A DNA stretch of 64,000 bases, taken from assembly GCA_963817025.1 (NCBI GenBank), contig CAWFML010000004.1:1426001-1490000 (forward strand). The letters are read 5' to 3'. Positions 1-7,857 of the stretch are shown here, one piece after another. Positions within the stretch are counted from its first letter, which is position 1, and every line of letters starts with the position of its first letter. A model generated the notes under the pieces. That model ran no database searches and was not told the origin of the DNA. It worked only from the letters and a program-made list of their open reading frames with translations. Position numbers and translations under genes: made by a program. The DNA comes from JACMLC01 sp963817025 (GTDB lineage: Bacteria > Acidobacteriota > Blastocatellia > Pyrinomonadales > Pyrinomonadaceae).

Positions 1-591
1 CTGCATCTTTCTTCATGCGCGAATTATAGCAACCGGCAAAGCTTGTCGTATAGCAAGAGCCACTCTAAATCCGATTTTGCGCGACGGTTGCGGGGTCTGG
101 CAGGTGTTTTATCATTCCCCTGCGAATCACACGATTGCGCGCATGCTTGGCATTGTAGAGGGCATCATGTCGGCTGAATCGAGTTGCCGGTGTGAGCCGC
201 CCGTTTTGAACCCTATTCAATTCGCTCAATCAATTTCGTGAGGCCAACAAAGAAAGTCAGCAGCGTGTGCAGCTATCGTGTGGGAAGATAACTTTATGCC
301 TGATGGAGTGTCAATAATGTGACCGGAACTTTTTATTCCTGAGGAGATAAAATAAACCTGTCTACAATTGTTGACATATACGCGCCAATGCGTATGCGTC
401 ATTCAACACCGCTCTCCCGACGTTGCCCCAAACCGCCGGGTTCTCCATCTAAATCCCGAACTTTCTCAATCGGCATCCACGCGGAACGGCTATTGCTTCA
501 TGGCTACGAGAAACTCACGCTCACGGGTTCCCGCGCCCCTGAGCCTTGCTCAGAATTCTTGAACCCGAAAAGGAAATCTAAAGGGAGCCGC
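1..591. other. leading region without a supported gene
   Basis: I see no convincing gene here. The reading frame of the next gene is open upstream of 592, but the residues it would add are Arg/Pro/Ser-rich and look like translated non-coding DNA. No repeat family member or tRNA was recognised. Confidence 0.5.
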
Positions 592-1491
592 ATGGGAGAG
601 CGTATACCCGGACCATTGTGTACTTTCCGGCTTGGGATGTTTTGGATTGATAGCGGCACGATGTGTCGATCACGTTCCAGCCCGCCGGGTCCTGTCGGAC
701 TTCTGACATGTCGCATTCTGGACGCTGTCTGCGGAGACGCGGAGAAAGAAAAGTACGACAGGGAGCATCTGTACTCCACTGCCCCGGAAGCCGCCACCAA
801 GCGCGCGATTGACTTGCAGGTCATCTTTGGCGATTACAGCAGAGGGGGAGAGGTTCGCATCAATAATGAGCAATATCTAAAACGGTTGATTGAGATCGCA
901 TCGGGCGGGCGGCAGCAAGTTAGTAAGATGGAGGCTAAGGGATTACAGTTTTTTATTATTAGAGGTGGCGCAGAGGGGTTCCTGCCCGGGTGGCTGTCAG
1001 GCAGGAATGCCAGCAACGTCCTAATACCAAAATCTCCAAGTGGCAAAGATACACGCACAATGATCTTCGACTATAATGATTTACTGGCGGTGTTCGATAG
1101 TAAGGGGAAGCTAATCAGCTCCGCGCTCCTGGAAAGGCCCTTGTTCATTGAAGAGAAGTGGAGACAAGAAACCGCAGATAAAATTTATGAAGCATGGGCG
1201 AACAAAGACGTTATCATATATAAAAATACAAGCTACGATATACACTATGTCGGGCTTGGTGTTGAGGATGGCTATCGCGGGAAGAAAACTGTAGACATGC
1301 ATAAGCGGGAGGCTACCAGCGGGTGCATATTCATAGTTGATCCGCATACCCCTCCACTTAAAGATAAAAGTAAGCTCGGCAGGTTCGAGCCAAAACTGAT
1401 TAAGGACATCCTTGCGAGCATTGGCAAGAAAGAGGATGACCTGAAAGGTAAGGGTACGATAGGTATCATGCGCGTGGTTGATATTAAATAA
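592..1491 (+). CDS. hypothetical protein, possible L,D-transpeptidase-like (YkuD) C-terminal core
   Basis: I do not recognise the full-length family. I chose the ATG at 592 because GGGAG lies 4 bases upstream; the frame is open further upstream, but that part looks non-coding. Near the C-terminus the protein has YDIHYVGLG followed about 25 residues later by ATSGCIFI. This His...SxGC arrangement recalls the catalytic His and Cys of YkuD-type L,D-transpeptidases, but it lacks the usual HG start and the Arg after GC[IV]. No clear signal peptide is visible. Codon use (ata, aaa, tat runs) is clearly AT-richer than in the neighbours, which suggests recent transfer. The function is an inference from one motif. 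It could equally be an unrelated secreted or toxin-type protein. Confidence 0.5.
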   Translation: MGERIPGPLCTFRLGMFWIDSGTMCRSRSSPPGPVGLLTCRILDAVCGDAEKEKYDREHLYSTAPEAATKRAIDLQVIFGDYSRGGEVRINNEQYLKRLIEIASGGRQQVSKMEAKGLQFFIIRGGAEGFLPGWLSGRNASNVLIPKSPSGKDTRTMIFDYNDLLAVFDSKGKLISSALLERPLFIEEKWRQETADKIYEAWANKDVIIYKNTSYDIHYVGLGVEDGYRGKKTVDMHKREATSGCIFIVDPHTPPLKDKSKLGRFEPKLIKDILASIGKKEDDLKGKGTIGIMRVVDIK

Positions 1492-1556
1492 TCATCGAAG
1501 GTGAACTCGTTATCTGTATGCTGCAACTTTAAGCAAATCGCTTTTTCGGGTTTCAC

Positions 1557-2099
1557 TCAGGGGCGCGCATCAATCGAGTTGAGGCGTTGCCAGTTTCCAT
1601 CCTCTATGGCGACCTTCAGCCAGTAGCTGTAGCGCGAAGACTCGTCACGCAGCCCACGGCGCAGGTCATCCAGACTTATCCACTTCCAGTCCTCAACCTC
1701 CGCAGGATCGGGCAGGGGCGTGCCCGCGAACTCGCCGACGATGACGTGATCGAACTCGTGCTCTATCAGCGCGCCGTCGAGTTCGACCCGGTAAAGAAAA
1801 TCGAAAGCCTTGCGCAACTCGCATTCAAACCTCATCTCTTCATGCAGGCGGCGGCGCGCGGCGTCGAGCGTGGTCTCGCCCGGACGCGGATGACCGCAGC
1901 AGGTATTCGACCACAGACCGCCGGAGTGATATTTCCCACGCGCCCTCTTCTGGAGCATGAGTCGCCCGCCGGAGTCGAAGACGAAAATTGAGAAGGCTCT
2001 GTGCAACGCTCCGTTCTGATGAGCCTGCAACTTCCCGCTCGCGCCTATCTCGCGGTCATACTCGTCAACCAAAATCACTTGTTCATTTGCCTGAGCCAT
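1557..2099 (-). CDS. idi: isopentenyl-diphosphate delta-isomerase, type I (Nudix)
   Basis: Interconverts IPP and DMAPP, the C5 precursors for carotenoids, in the cytosol. The product is about 180 residues, the usual size for bacterial type I enzymes. It contains HRAFSIFVFD, the active-site Cys/Nudix region WSNTCCGHPRPGE, and the Nudix-like RRLHEEM; the late EVEDWKWIS block is also typical. The ATG at 2099 is preceded by GGAGG at 7-base spacing, so I prefer it to an in-frame start 54 bases upstream. It is transcribed away from the carotenoid operon at 2.5 kb; together with crtE and ispH in this window it supplies isoprenoid precursors. Confidence is high. Confidence 0.93.
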   Translation of the reverse strand: MAQANEQVILVDEYDREIGASGKLQAHQNGALHRAFSIFVFDSGGRLMLQKRARGKYHSGGLWSNTCCGHPRPGETTLDAARRRLHEEMRFECELRKAFDFLYRVELDGALIEHEFDHVIVGEFAGTPLPDPAEVEDWKWISLDDLRRGLRDESSRYSYWLKVAIEDGNWQRLNSIDARP

Positions 2100-2187
2100 T
2101 CCCAAACCTCCGCCCTCAAAGCCACTGCGACGATTGCCAAGCTGCTTGAACATCCTGACATAAACCTTTCACGATAAGCACTCTTTT

Positions 2188-2345
2188 AAATGCGAATCAG
2201 GAGTAGAAAGTGTTCACAGGGAACAGCTTTTCCTTTGCGTCTCTTTGCGTCTTGCTCTGTGCGCTCTTTGCGTTAAAAAGTCACTTAACCGCTAAAGACC
2301 GCAAAGTTTTTCTCGCAAAGAAGGTCTTCCCCTGTTTCACCTTTT
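2188..2345. repeat. dispersed repeat block with TTTGCGTC/CGCAAAG words
   Basis: The first about 70 bases (AAATGCGAATCA..., then TTTGCGTCTCTTTGCGTC) recur with about 85% identity at 63920-64000 by eye. In both places the block lies just upstream of a minus-strand gene start (idi here, the AhpD-like gene there). The second half carries GCAAAG words in inverted orientation, giving a weak hairpin. It belongs to the same vocabulary as the CGCAAAGG hairpins elsewhere in the window. Confidence 0.6.
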
Positions 2346-2485
2346 TAGTCCGTCCTCTTCAACAAAAAGTTAAAACCGCCGAATTGGCAGGATTTTTACT
2401 CAAGCGATTTGAGCGATTTATAAAAGCGCGCCTTCGCTAGCACTTCAAATATATAACACTAAATCTTTCATTGGCATAATTCACC

Positions 2486-2516
2486 TGAACGAATTGAACG
2501 ATTTTTCCTTTACAAT
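2486..2516 (+). promoter_or_regulatory. possible regulator operator/promoter before the carotenoid operon
   Basis: Two direct copies of TGAACGA start 9 bases apart (2486 and 2495) and are followed by TACAAT at 2511, which fits a -10 box about 35 bases before the ATG of the CarH-like gene. MerR-type CarH regulators commonly bind tandem sites overlapping their own promoter. The spacing between TTGAAC and TACAAT is only 11, so this is not a standard sigma-70 pair. Tentative. Confidence 0.25.
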
Positions 2517-2551
2517 GGCGGGCGCGTTTGATAGATTTTTCTGCAAGCAAA

Positions 2552-3481
2552 ATGAAAAGCCCGGTGGTTCGAAAAATACTAACCAGTAAAGAGACCGCGC
2601 GCCTGCTGGGCGTCAGCGAGGCGTCGGTCAAGCGTTGGGCGGATGGCGGGCTGCTGCCGGTGCAGACGACCGTGGGCGGACACAGGCGTTTCCGCCCTGA
2701 AGATGTAGCCGCATTCCGCCGCACGCATTCGCGGCGCGTGCGCGCAGGCTTTGACGGCAAAATCATGGTGGCGCAGGGGCGCAAGCAGGAGGCGGAGGCG
2801 CGGCGCGAGCGTGCAAGCGCAATCACCGATGAAGAGCAGACCGCGAAGCTATTCGATACGCTCGTAGGCGGGCATTCGGATGAGGCTTCAGCGATTCTCG
2901 TCAACCTTTACCTGCACGGCCACACTATGGCCTCAATCGCCGACTCCGCTTTGTGCCCTGCAATGCGCTTTGCCGGCGACCTCTGGCACGACGGCAAACT
3001 GACGGTCGCAGAGGAGCATATCGCCACACGGACTGCGCTCAAGGCTCTCTCGACTTTGCGCAAAGCGATGGACATCAAAGAGGCAAACGGGCTGGCGGCT
3101 ATCTGTTGCAGCGTGGAAGAAGATTTCCACGAGATGCCCGTACATGTCTCGGCCTCACTGCTCGAAGCCGAAGGCTGGGAGGCGTTTATCCTCGGCACGA
3201 GCACTCCCTTCTCTGCGCTCGCGGAAGCCGTCACGCGATTCGCGCCGCACATGGTCTGTGTGGCTTCGACCATCCTCGGCCCGCTCGACCGCGCGGCGCG
3301 TGAGTACAAAGGATTTCGTGATGCGGCCAAAGAGGTTGGAGCGGTGGTCGCGCTCGGCGGCGCAGGCTTTGCCGGAGAGATTTTACGCCGCCGGTTTCCT
3401 GCAGAGCTTCATGCAGACAGCTTCGGTCAACTGGAATCGTTTGCCATAGCGCTCGCAGGCGAACATGAACGAAGCGAATAA
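2552..3481 (+). CDS. CarH-like MerR-family regulator with B12-binding domain
   Basis: Likely light- and cobalamin-responsive repressor of the downstream carotenoid genes. Counting from the ATG at 2552 (309 residues), residues 8-55 form a MerR/excisionase-type helix-turn-helix (LTSKETARLLGVSEASVKRW, then GGHRRFRPED). Residues 95-170 are the helical B12 cap, with W145 and E155-H156 matching the Wx9EH signature of CarH. Residues 175-300 form the Rossmann B12-binding fold, with D191-F-H193 as lower axial ligand. The ligand motif reads DFHEMP, whereas DxHxxG is usual, so the Gly is replaced by Pro. An upstream in-frame TTG at 2528 is possible but has no better ribosome site. CarH in Thermus and Myxococcus uses adenosylcobalamin and is released by light; the same role here is inferred from motifs and operon position. 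Confidence 0.85.
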   Translation: MKSPVVRKILTSKETARLLGVSEASVKRWADGGLLPVQTTVGGHRRFRPEDVAAFRRTHSRRVRAGFDGKIMVAQGRKQEAEARRERASAITDEEQTAKLFDTLVGGHSDEASAILVNLYLHGHTMASIADSALCPAMRFAGDLWHDGKLTVAEEHIATRTALKALSTLRKAMDIKEANGLAAICCSVEEDFHEMPVHVSASLLEAEGWEAFILGTSTPFSALAEAVTRFAPHMVCVASTILGPLDRAAREYKGFRDAAKEVGAVVALGGAGFAGEILRRRFPAELHADSFGQLESFAIALAGEHERSE

Positions 3482-3529
3482 TTTTTTGAAGAGGGAGAGA
3501 ATGAATCCGGGCATATATCGCGGGAAAGA

Positions 3530-4549
3530 ATGATGTCTGAGCAACAACGAAAGTCTACGGCAAGCGAGGTCTGGAGCCTTGCAGAGTGGCAGGAGCGCGA
3601 ACGCGCGGTGCGTGAACGCGCTTTGCGCGCTACGTCCGAACGCGCACGGTGGCGCGTCGTCGTGCGTGAGTCGCGCGGCGTCATGCGCGCCTTTACGACG
3701 AGTTTCTTTATCGTCAGCCGTTTCCTGCCTGTGGCTAAACGAAACGAGGTCGAGGCCATCTATGCCGCCGTACGCTATCCGGATGAGATCGTTGATACAT
3801 TCCCGCTCGACGCTGCCGCGCGGCTGCGGCTGCTGGATGAGTGGGGCGATTATTACGAAGAGGGGATTGCGTGCGCGTCGCTCGGCGAAGCTTTGCGTCG
3901 CGGCGTGCCGGGTCATCTGGCAGGCTTCACGCGCGTCGTGCGCGAGCGCGGCATCTCTGCGGAATACTACCGCGCGTTTCTGGATGCCATGCGACGCGAC
4001 GCGACGCCTCGCCCGTTCGAGTCGCTTGACGACCTCATCAATTCCTATATCTACGGCAGCGCGGTGGTCGTCGGCTACTTCCTCGCACACGTCTACGGGG
4101 CGAGCGGTGAGAGAAACTTTCCGCGTGCGCTCGCGTCCGCGCGCAATCTAGGCATCGCTCTGCAACTGACAAATTTTCTGCGAGATGTGGCGGAGGACGA
4201 GCGGCGCGGGCGCATCTACCTGCCGCAAGACTTACTGCATGACGAAGGAATTAATAAGCTCAACCTGAGCGACGAACAGCAGCAACGGTCGCTCGCACGC
4301 GTCGTTCAGCGACTGGCCTTGATTGCACAAAGCTACTACCGGAGCGCGCACGCAGACCTTGACGCTTTCGCGCCCGACTGCCGTTTAGCGATTCATGCCT
4401 GCATCAAGGTTTACGGGCGTTTGAACGAGCGCATCAGGATGAGCCACAGGGGAGTCAGCCACCGCGAGAGCGTCCCGCTCCAAGAGAAGTTCGGCGTGCT
4501 GCCGACGAGCAAATACTGGCGCATCCCTCTGGCTTATTTATTGAAGTGA
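3530..4549 (+). CDS. crtB: 15-cis-phytoene synthase
   Basis: Condenses two geranylgeranyl-PP molecules to phytoene, the committed carotenoid step. The squalene/phytoene synthase fold is shown by two Asp-rich motifs that bind the diphosphates through Mg2+: DEIVD at residues 85-89 and DVAEDERRGRIYLPQD starting at residue 219, after QLTNFLR. SFFIVSRFLP near residue 58 is also typical of the family. At 339 residues it is slightly long because of a charged N-terminal extension of about 40 residues. It follows the CarH-like regulator by 48 bases in the same direction, so it is probably the first structural gene of the operon. A squalene synthase (HpnC/D) is the main alternative, made unlikely by the neighbouring desaturases and crtE. 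Confidence 0.92.
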   Translation: MMSEQQRKSTASEVWSLAEWQERERAVRERALRATSERARWRVVVRESRGVMRAFTTSFFIVSRFLPVAKRNEVEAIYAAVRYPDEIVDTFPLDAAARLRLLDEWGDYYEEGIACASLGEALRRGVPGHLAGFTRVVRERGISAEYYRAFLDAMRRDATPRPFESLDDLINSYIYGSAVVVGYFLAHVYGASGERNFPRALASARNLGIALQLTNFLRDVAEDERRGRIYLPQDLLHDEGINKLNLSDEQQQRSLARVVQRLALIAQSYYRSAHADLDAFAPDCRLAIHACIKVYGRLNERIRMSHRGVSHRESVPLQEKFGVLPTSKYWRIPLAYLLK

Positions 4550-4603
4550 GCATGGCTTTCGTCGCCGTCTTGAACGAGCGCGACGGTCTGCGATTCAAAA
4601 GTG

Positions 4604-6295
4604 ATGAATGTTGGAAATGAAAAGCGCGTGGCGATTGTGGGCGGCGGACTCGGCGGTCTGAGCGCAGCCATACACTTGCGTCTAGCGGGCTTTGAGGTCG
4701 TCGTCTTCGAGGCCAACGAGCGCGTCGGCGGGCGCGCCAACTTGATCGAGCGCGCTGGCTTTCGCTTCGACACAGGCCCATCGCTACTAAATTATCCGTG
4801 GGTCTTCGAGCAGTTGTTCGCTGCCGCCGGGCGAAACTTTCGGGACTATGTACGCCTCATCCCCGTAGACCCTTCTATCAACTTCAGTTGGGCCGACGGC
4901 ACGCGCTTTACCCTGTCGAGCGACCTGCGCCACTTCCTTTCGGAGTGCGAACGATTGGAAGCAGGCTCTTCATCATCTGCGCTCGGTTTCCTGCGCGACG
5001 CAGAGGCGAAGTTTCGCATCGCGTTCGACAAACTGGTGAGCAGCAATGTTGATAATCCTGTGCGATGGCTCGGCGCGCTTGGGCCAATGGAGCTACGGCG
5101 CACAGCTATCTGGCGTTCCTTCGACGGAGAGCTTCGGCGTTTCTTCAAGAGCCGACATTTGCGCGAGGCGCTCGGCTCGTACGCGATGTATCTGGGAGGC
5201 TCGCCCTATGACCTGCCCGGCATCTTCACCATCCTCCCCTACGGCGAGATGGCGCACGGCCTCTGGCTCCCGGAGGGCGGCATCTACGGCCTTGTCGAAG
5301 GCATCGAGCGGCTTGCGCTTGAACTCGGAGTCAAGATACGCACGGGTTGCCGCATCAAGCGGATAAAGACTGAGGGCGGGCGTGTGCGTGGTCTCGAACT
5401 CGCTGGCGGCGACTTCTTCGATTCAAGGCTCATCGTCTCCAATGTTGACCTGCCGACGACCGAGACCGAATTAATCGAATCGGAAAACGGCTTCACGAAA
5501 CGCGCGCGGCGCGCTGCGGCTAAAACGAAAATGACGCCGGGCGTCGTCACGTTCTACTGGGGCATCAGCGGGCGCGTCGAGGGGTTGGGTCATCACACAA
5601 TCTTCCTGCCCGAAGATTCACGCGCAGCTTTCGGAGACCTTTTCAAGCATCGCCGCATGCCTGCGGATTTGCCTTTCTACGTGAGCATTCCTTCGGCGAC
5701 AGACAAGCGGCTTGCGCCTGCGGGCGACACGGCGATGTTCGTGCTCGCCCCGACTCCAACTTTGAGAGACATGCAGCAGGCAGACTGGAAAGCAGAGTCT
5801 GCAAAGATCAAGTCACAGATTTTTGAAACTCTGGCCGGGCGCGGCGTCCGTCTTGACCCGGCGCGGATTAAGGTCGAAGAGATTTACACGCCGCAAGACT
5901 GGCAAAAGCGATTTGGCCTCTATGACGGGTCGGCTTTCGGCGCGGCGCATACGCTTTTTCAGGTCGGCCCTTTTCGCCGCAGAAACTTTTCTGACGAAAT
6001 CGAAGGGCTTTACTACGTCGGCGCGAGCACGACGCCCGGAACGGGAATGCCGATGGTCGTCATGGGCGGGCGGCTTGTTGCCGAAAGGATTATGACGCCG
6101 TGTTTGTTAAGCGTTACGGAGCCGGAGAGGAAACTTATTTCGGGCTGCATGGGTGGGGCGGCGACCACAAGACATTTGCGCCGCTCGGCCCTTACGTTCC
6201 CGCACGCGCTTCGCTTTACAGCGCGGATTTGCCCGGCTGCGGCAACTCGCACGCGCCATCCGAATGGACTGTCGGCGCGGTTGTCGGAGAGATAG
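4604..6295 (+). CDS. crtI: phytoene desaturase family protein (CrtI type)
   Basis: FAD-dependent amine-oxidase-fold carotenoid desaturase. The N-terminus has the dinucleotide motif VAIVGGGLGGLSAAIHL with a downstream acidic residue, then GGRANLIERAGFRFDTGPSL, typical of CrtI. The C-terminal FAD-binding signature is GLYYVGASTTPGTGMPMV followed by GGRLVAERI. It probably introduces the double bonds that turn phytoene into lycopene or neurosporene. The frame runs about 67 residues past the normal CrtI end, overlapping the next gene by 196 bases; that tail is Arg/Thr/Ala-rich and has no family match I recognise, so the real end may be unusual or extended by a lost stop. GTG at 4601 is an alternative start. 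A second paralogue lies at 9027. Confidence 0.88.
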   Translation: MNVGNEKRVAIVGGGLGGLSAAIHLRLAGFEVVVFEANERVGGRANLIERAGFRFDTGPSLLNYPWVFEQLFAAAGRNFRDYVRLIPVDPSINFSWADGTRFTLSSDLRHFLSECERLEAGSSSSALGFLRDAEAKFRIAFDKLVSSNVDNPVRWLGALGPMELRRTAIWRSFDGELRRFFKSRHLREALGSYAMYLGGSPYDLPGIFTILPYGEMAHGLWLPEGGIYGLVEGIERLALELGVKIRTGCRIKRIKTEGGRVRGLELAGGDFFDSRLIVSNVDLPTTETELIESENGFTKRARRAAAKTKMTPGVVTFYWGISGRVEGLGHHTIFLPEDSRAAFGDLFKHRRMPADLPFYVSIPSATDKRLAPAGDTAMFVLAPTPTLRDMQQADWKAESAKIKSQIFETLAGRGVRLDPARIKVEEIYTPQDWQKRFGLYDGSAFGAAHTLFQVGPFRRRNFSDEIEGLYYVGASTTPGTGMPMVVMGGRLVAERIMTPCLLSVTEPERKLISGCMGGAATTRHLRRSALTFPHALRFTARICPAAATRTRHPNGLSARLSER

Positions 6296-6846
6296 TCGAG
6301 ACGCTTCATACATTCAATGTTCGACGGGCGACGATTGTGGGTAACTGCGGCGGAGCAATCTTCGCTTTGCTGGCCGCGCAGAGGGCTGAAGGCATGATCG
6401 GGCGCGTCGTGATGATTGACCCGTTCGCCTATCTGCCGCGTTATTTCCGGCTATTCACTTTTGAAGGCATGGGCCGGCACGCTTACAACGCGACGTTTGC
6501 CAATCCTGTGGGACGCTGGATCACAAACCAATCTTTGCGGACTCGTCGCGGTGGCGAGAGCGATCTCACAGTTTCGTTTGCCGGGATAGACCATGAAGTG
6601 GCACGGCGTTATCTCACACTCTTCGCAGAGGCCGGAAGCGTGGAGCAGTTCAAAGGCTTCCGCGCACCTGTAGACATCGCGCATGGCGAGAAGACGTTCG
6701 GGGCAGTCAAAAAATCACTGGGGCGATGGAGAGCTGTGCTGCCGCGCGTTCGCGTCCACGAATTGAAAGGCGCGGGCCATCTGCCGCTGGAAGAGGCGAC
6801 GGGGCAAGTCGCAGCCATCCTCTTCGGTCATGAAGATGAAGACTAA
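6100..6846 (+). CDS. alpha/beta hydrolase with Cys in the nucleophile position
   Basis: A 248-residue alpha/beta hydrolase fold protein in the carotenoid operon. HGWGG at residues 17-21 is the oxyanion-loop motif. The nucleophile elbow reads V-G-N-C83-G-G, with Cys in place of the usual Ser, and a C-terminal KGAGHLPLEE supplies the likely catalytic His. Cys nucleophiles are known in dienelactone hydrolases. The GTG start at 6100 has AAAGGA upstream and lies inside the crtI frame, so translation may be coupled. The substrate is unknown. Given its position it might act on carotenoid esters or on a lipid intermediate, but that is inference from context only. No signal peptide is seen. Confidence 0.75.
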   Translation: MFVKRYGAGEETYFGLHGWGGDHKTFAPLGPYVPARASLYSADLPGCGNSHAPSEWTVGAVVGEIVETLHTFNVRRATIVGNCGGAIFALLAAQRAEGMIGRVVMIDPFAYLPRYFRLFTFEGMGRHAYNATFANPVGRWITNQSLRTRRGGESDLTVSFAGIDHEVARRYLTLFAEAGSVEQFKGFRAPVDIAHGEKTFGAVKKSLGRWRAVLPRVRVHELKGAGHLPLEEATGQVAAILFGHEDED

Positions 6847-6864
6847 TCCGCGCGGGCGGCAACG

Positions 6865-7830
6865 ATGAATCATAGAGAAAGTGAAATGAGTAGAGCGAGT
6901 CAAAAGTTTTCAAATAATTTAGCCGGTTTTATCGCAGGGCAGCGTGCGGAAATCGAAGACGCATTGCGTCATAACCTTCCGCTGAGTTCTCTGCCCGCCG
7001 CGTGCCGTCTCAATGACGCGCTCGAATACGCGGTCTTTCCCGGCGGCAAGCGGCTGCGTCCCTCTCTCACGCTGCTCGCCTCTGCGCTTGCGGGCGCGAC
7101 GCGCGAACAGGGTTTACAGATTGCTTGCGCCGTCGAATTCCTGCACAGCAGTTCGCTTGTCTTAGATGACCTGCCCGCGATGGATGACGCGGATGTGCGA
7201 CGCAATCGCCGCGCGCTCCATCTGGTGTTCGGTGAAGGTCTAGCGGTGCTCGCATCTGTGGCTCTGCTCAACAAGGCTTACGCGCTGCTGGCGTTGGCCG
7301 CACGACCGCATGATGTTACGGGCGCGCTCATCATAGAGGCGGCGCGCTGCGTCGGCGAGGATGGAATGGTCGGCGGGCAGGTTGTTGATCTGGAAATACC
7401 GTCAGGCGCTACGTGCGCGGATGCCCTTGAGTGCCGCGACCTGAAAACGGTTGCGCTCATGCGCTTGATGATGACTGCGGGCGCGCTCGCCTGCGGCGCG
7501 CATTCCGAAGACGCACGCGCGCTTGCAGACTTTGGCGTCTGCTTCGGGCGCGCTTACCAGATTTGCGATGACCTGTTAGACGAAACGGGCGCGGGAAACG
7601 TGACGGGTAAGCCAGCGCGCCAGGACGAGCGACACGGGCGTGCGACGGCTGTCTCGATATTGGGCCAACCGGACGCGAGCCGTTTCGCAGCCGAGTTGAT
7701 CGAGCGCGGCGTCTCGCGTCTCAACGAAAGATTCGGCGCGCGTGAAGAAGTGCAGATGCTCGCGGAAGCAGCCGATTTCGTCCTCAGCCGCGCAGACCTC
7801 ACGTGCGCCGTTGCCGGGCGTGTGGCTTGA
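6865..7830 (+). CDS. crtE: geranylgeranyl diphosphate synthase (polyprenyl synthetase family)
   Basis: Makes the C20 precursor used by CrtB. The all-helical prenyltransferase fold is shown by FPGGKRLRP (IPP binding, K62), the first Asp-rich motif DDLPAMDD at residues 101-108 followed by RRNRRALHLVFGE, KT in the middle, and the second Asp-rich motif CDDLLDETG. The two residues between the paired Asp of the first motif (DDLPAMD) match short-chain GGPP or FPP synthases of bacteria. ATG at 6865 or 6886 could be the start; the latter has GAGAAAG upstream. It is 18 bases after the hydrolase, in the same operon. FPP synthase is the alternative, but the carotenoid context favours GGPP. Confidence 0.9.
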   Translation: MNHRESEMSRASQKFSNNLAGFIAGQRAEIEDALRHNLPLSSLPAACRLNDALEYAVFPGGKRLRPSLTLLASALAGATREQGLQIACAVEFLHSSSLVLDDLPAMDDADVRRNRRALHLVFGEGLAVLASVALLNKAYALLALAARPHDVTGALIIEAARCVGEDGMVGGQVVDLEIPSGATCADALECRDLKTVALMRLMMTAGALACGAHSEDARALADFGVCFGRAYQICDDLLDETGAGNVTGKPARQDERHGRATAVSILGQPDASRFAAELIERGVSRLNERFGAREEVQMLAEAADFVLSRADLTCAVAGRVA

Positions 7831-7857
7831 AGCGACCCCGCGCACCAAAAACACTGC

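Noticed and set aside
2210..2440. Plus-strand frame of 76 codons between idi and the CarH-like gene
   Set aside because: It is a translation of repeat DNA (TTTGCGTC words) with no ribosome site.
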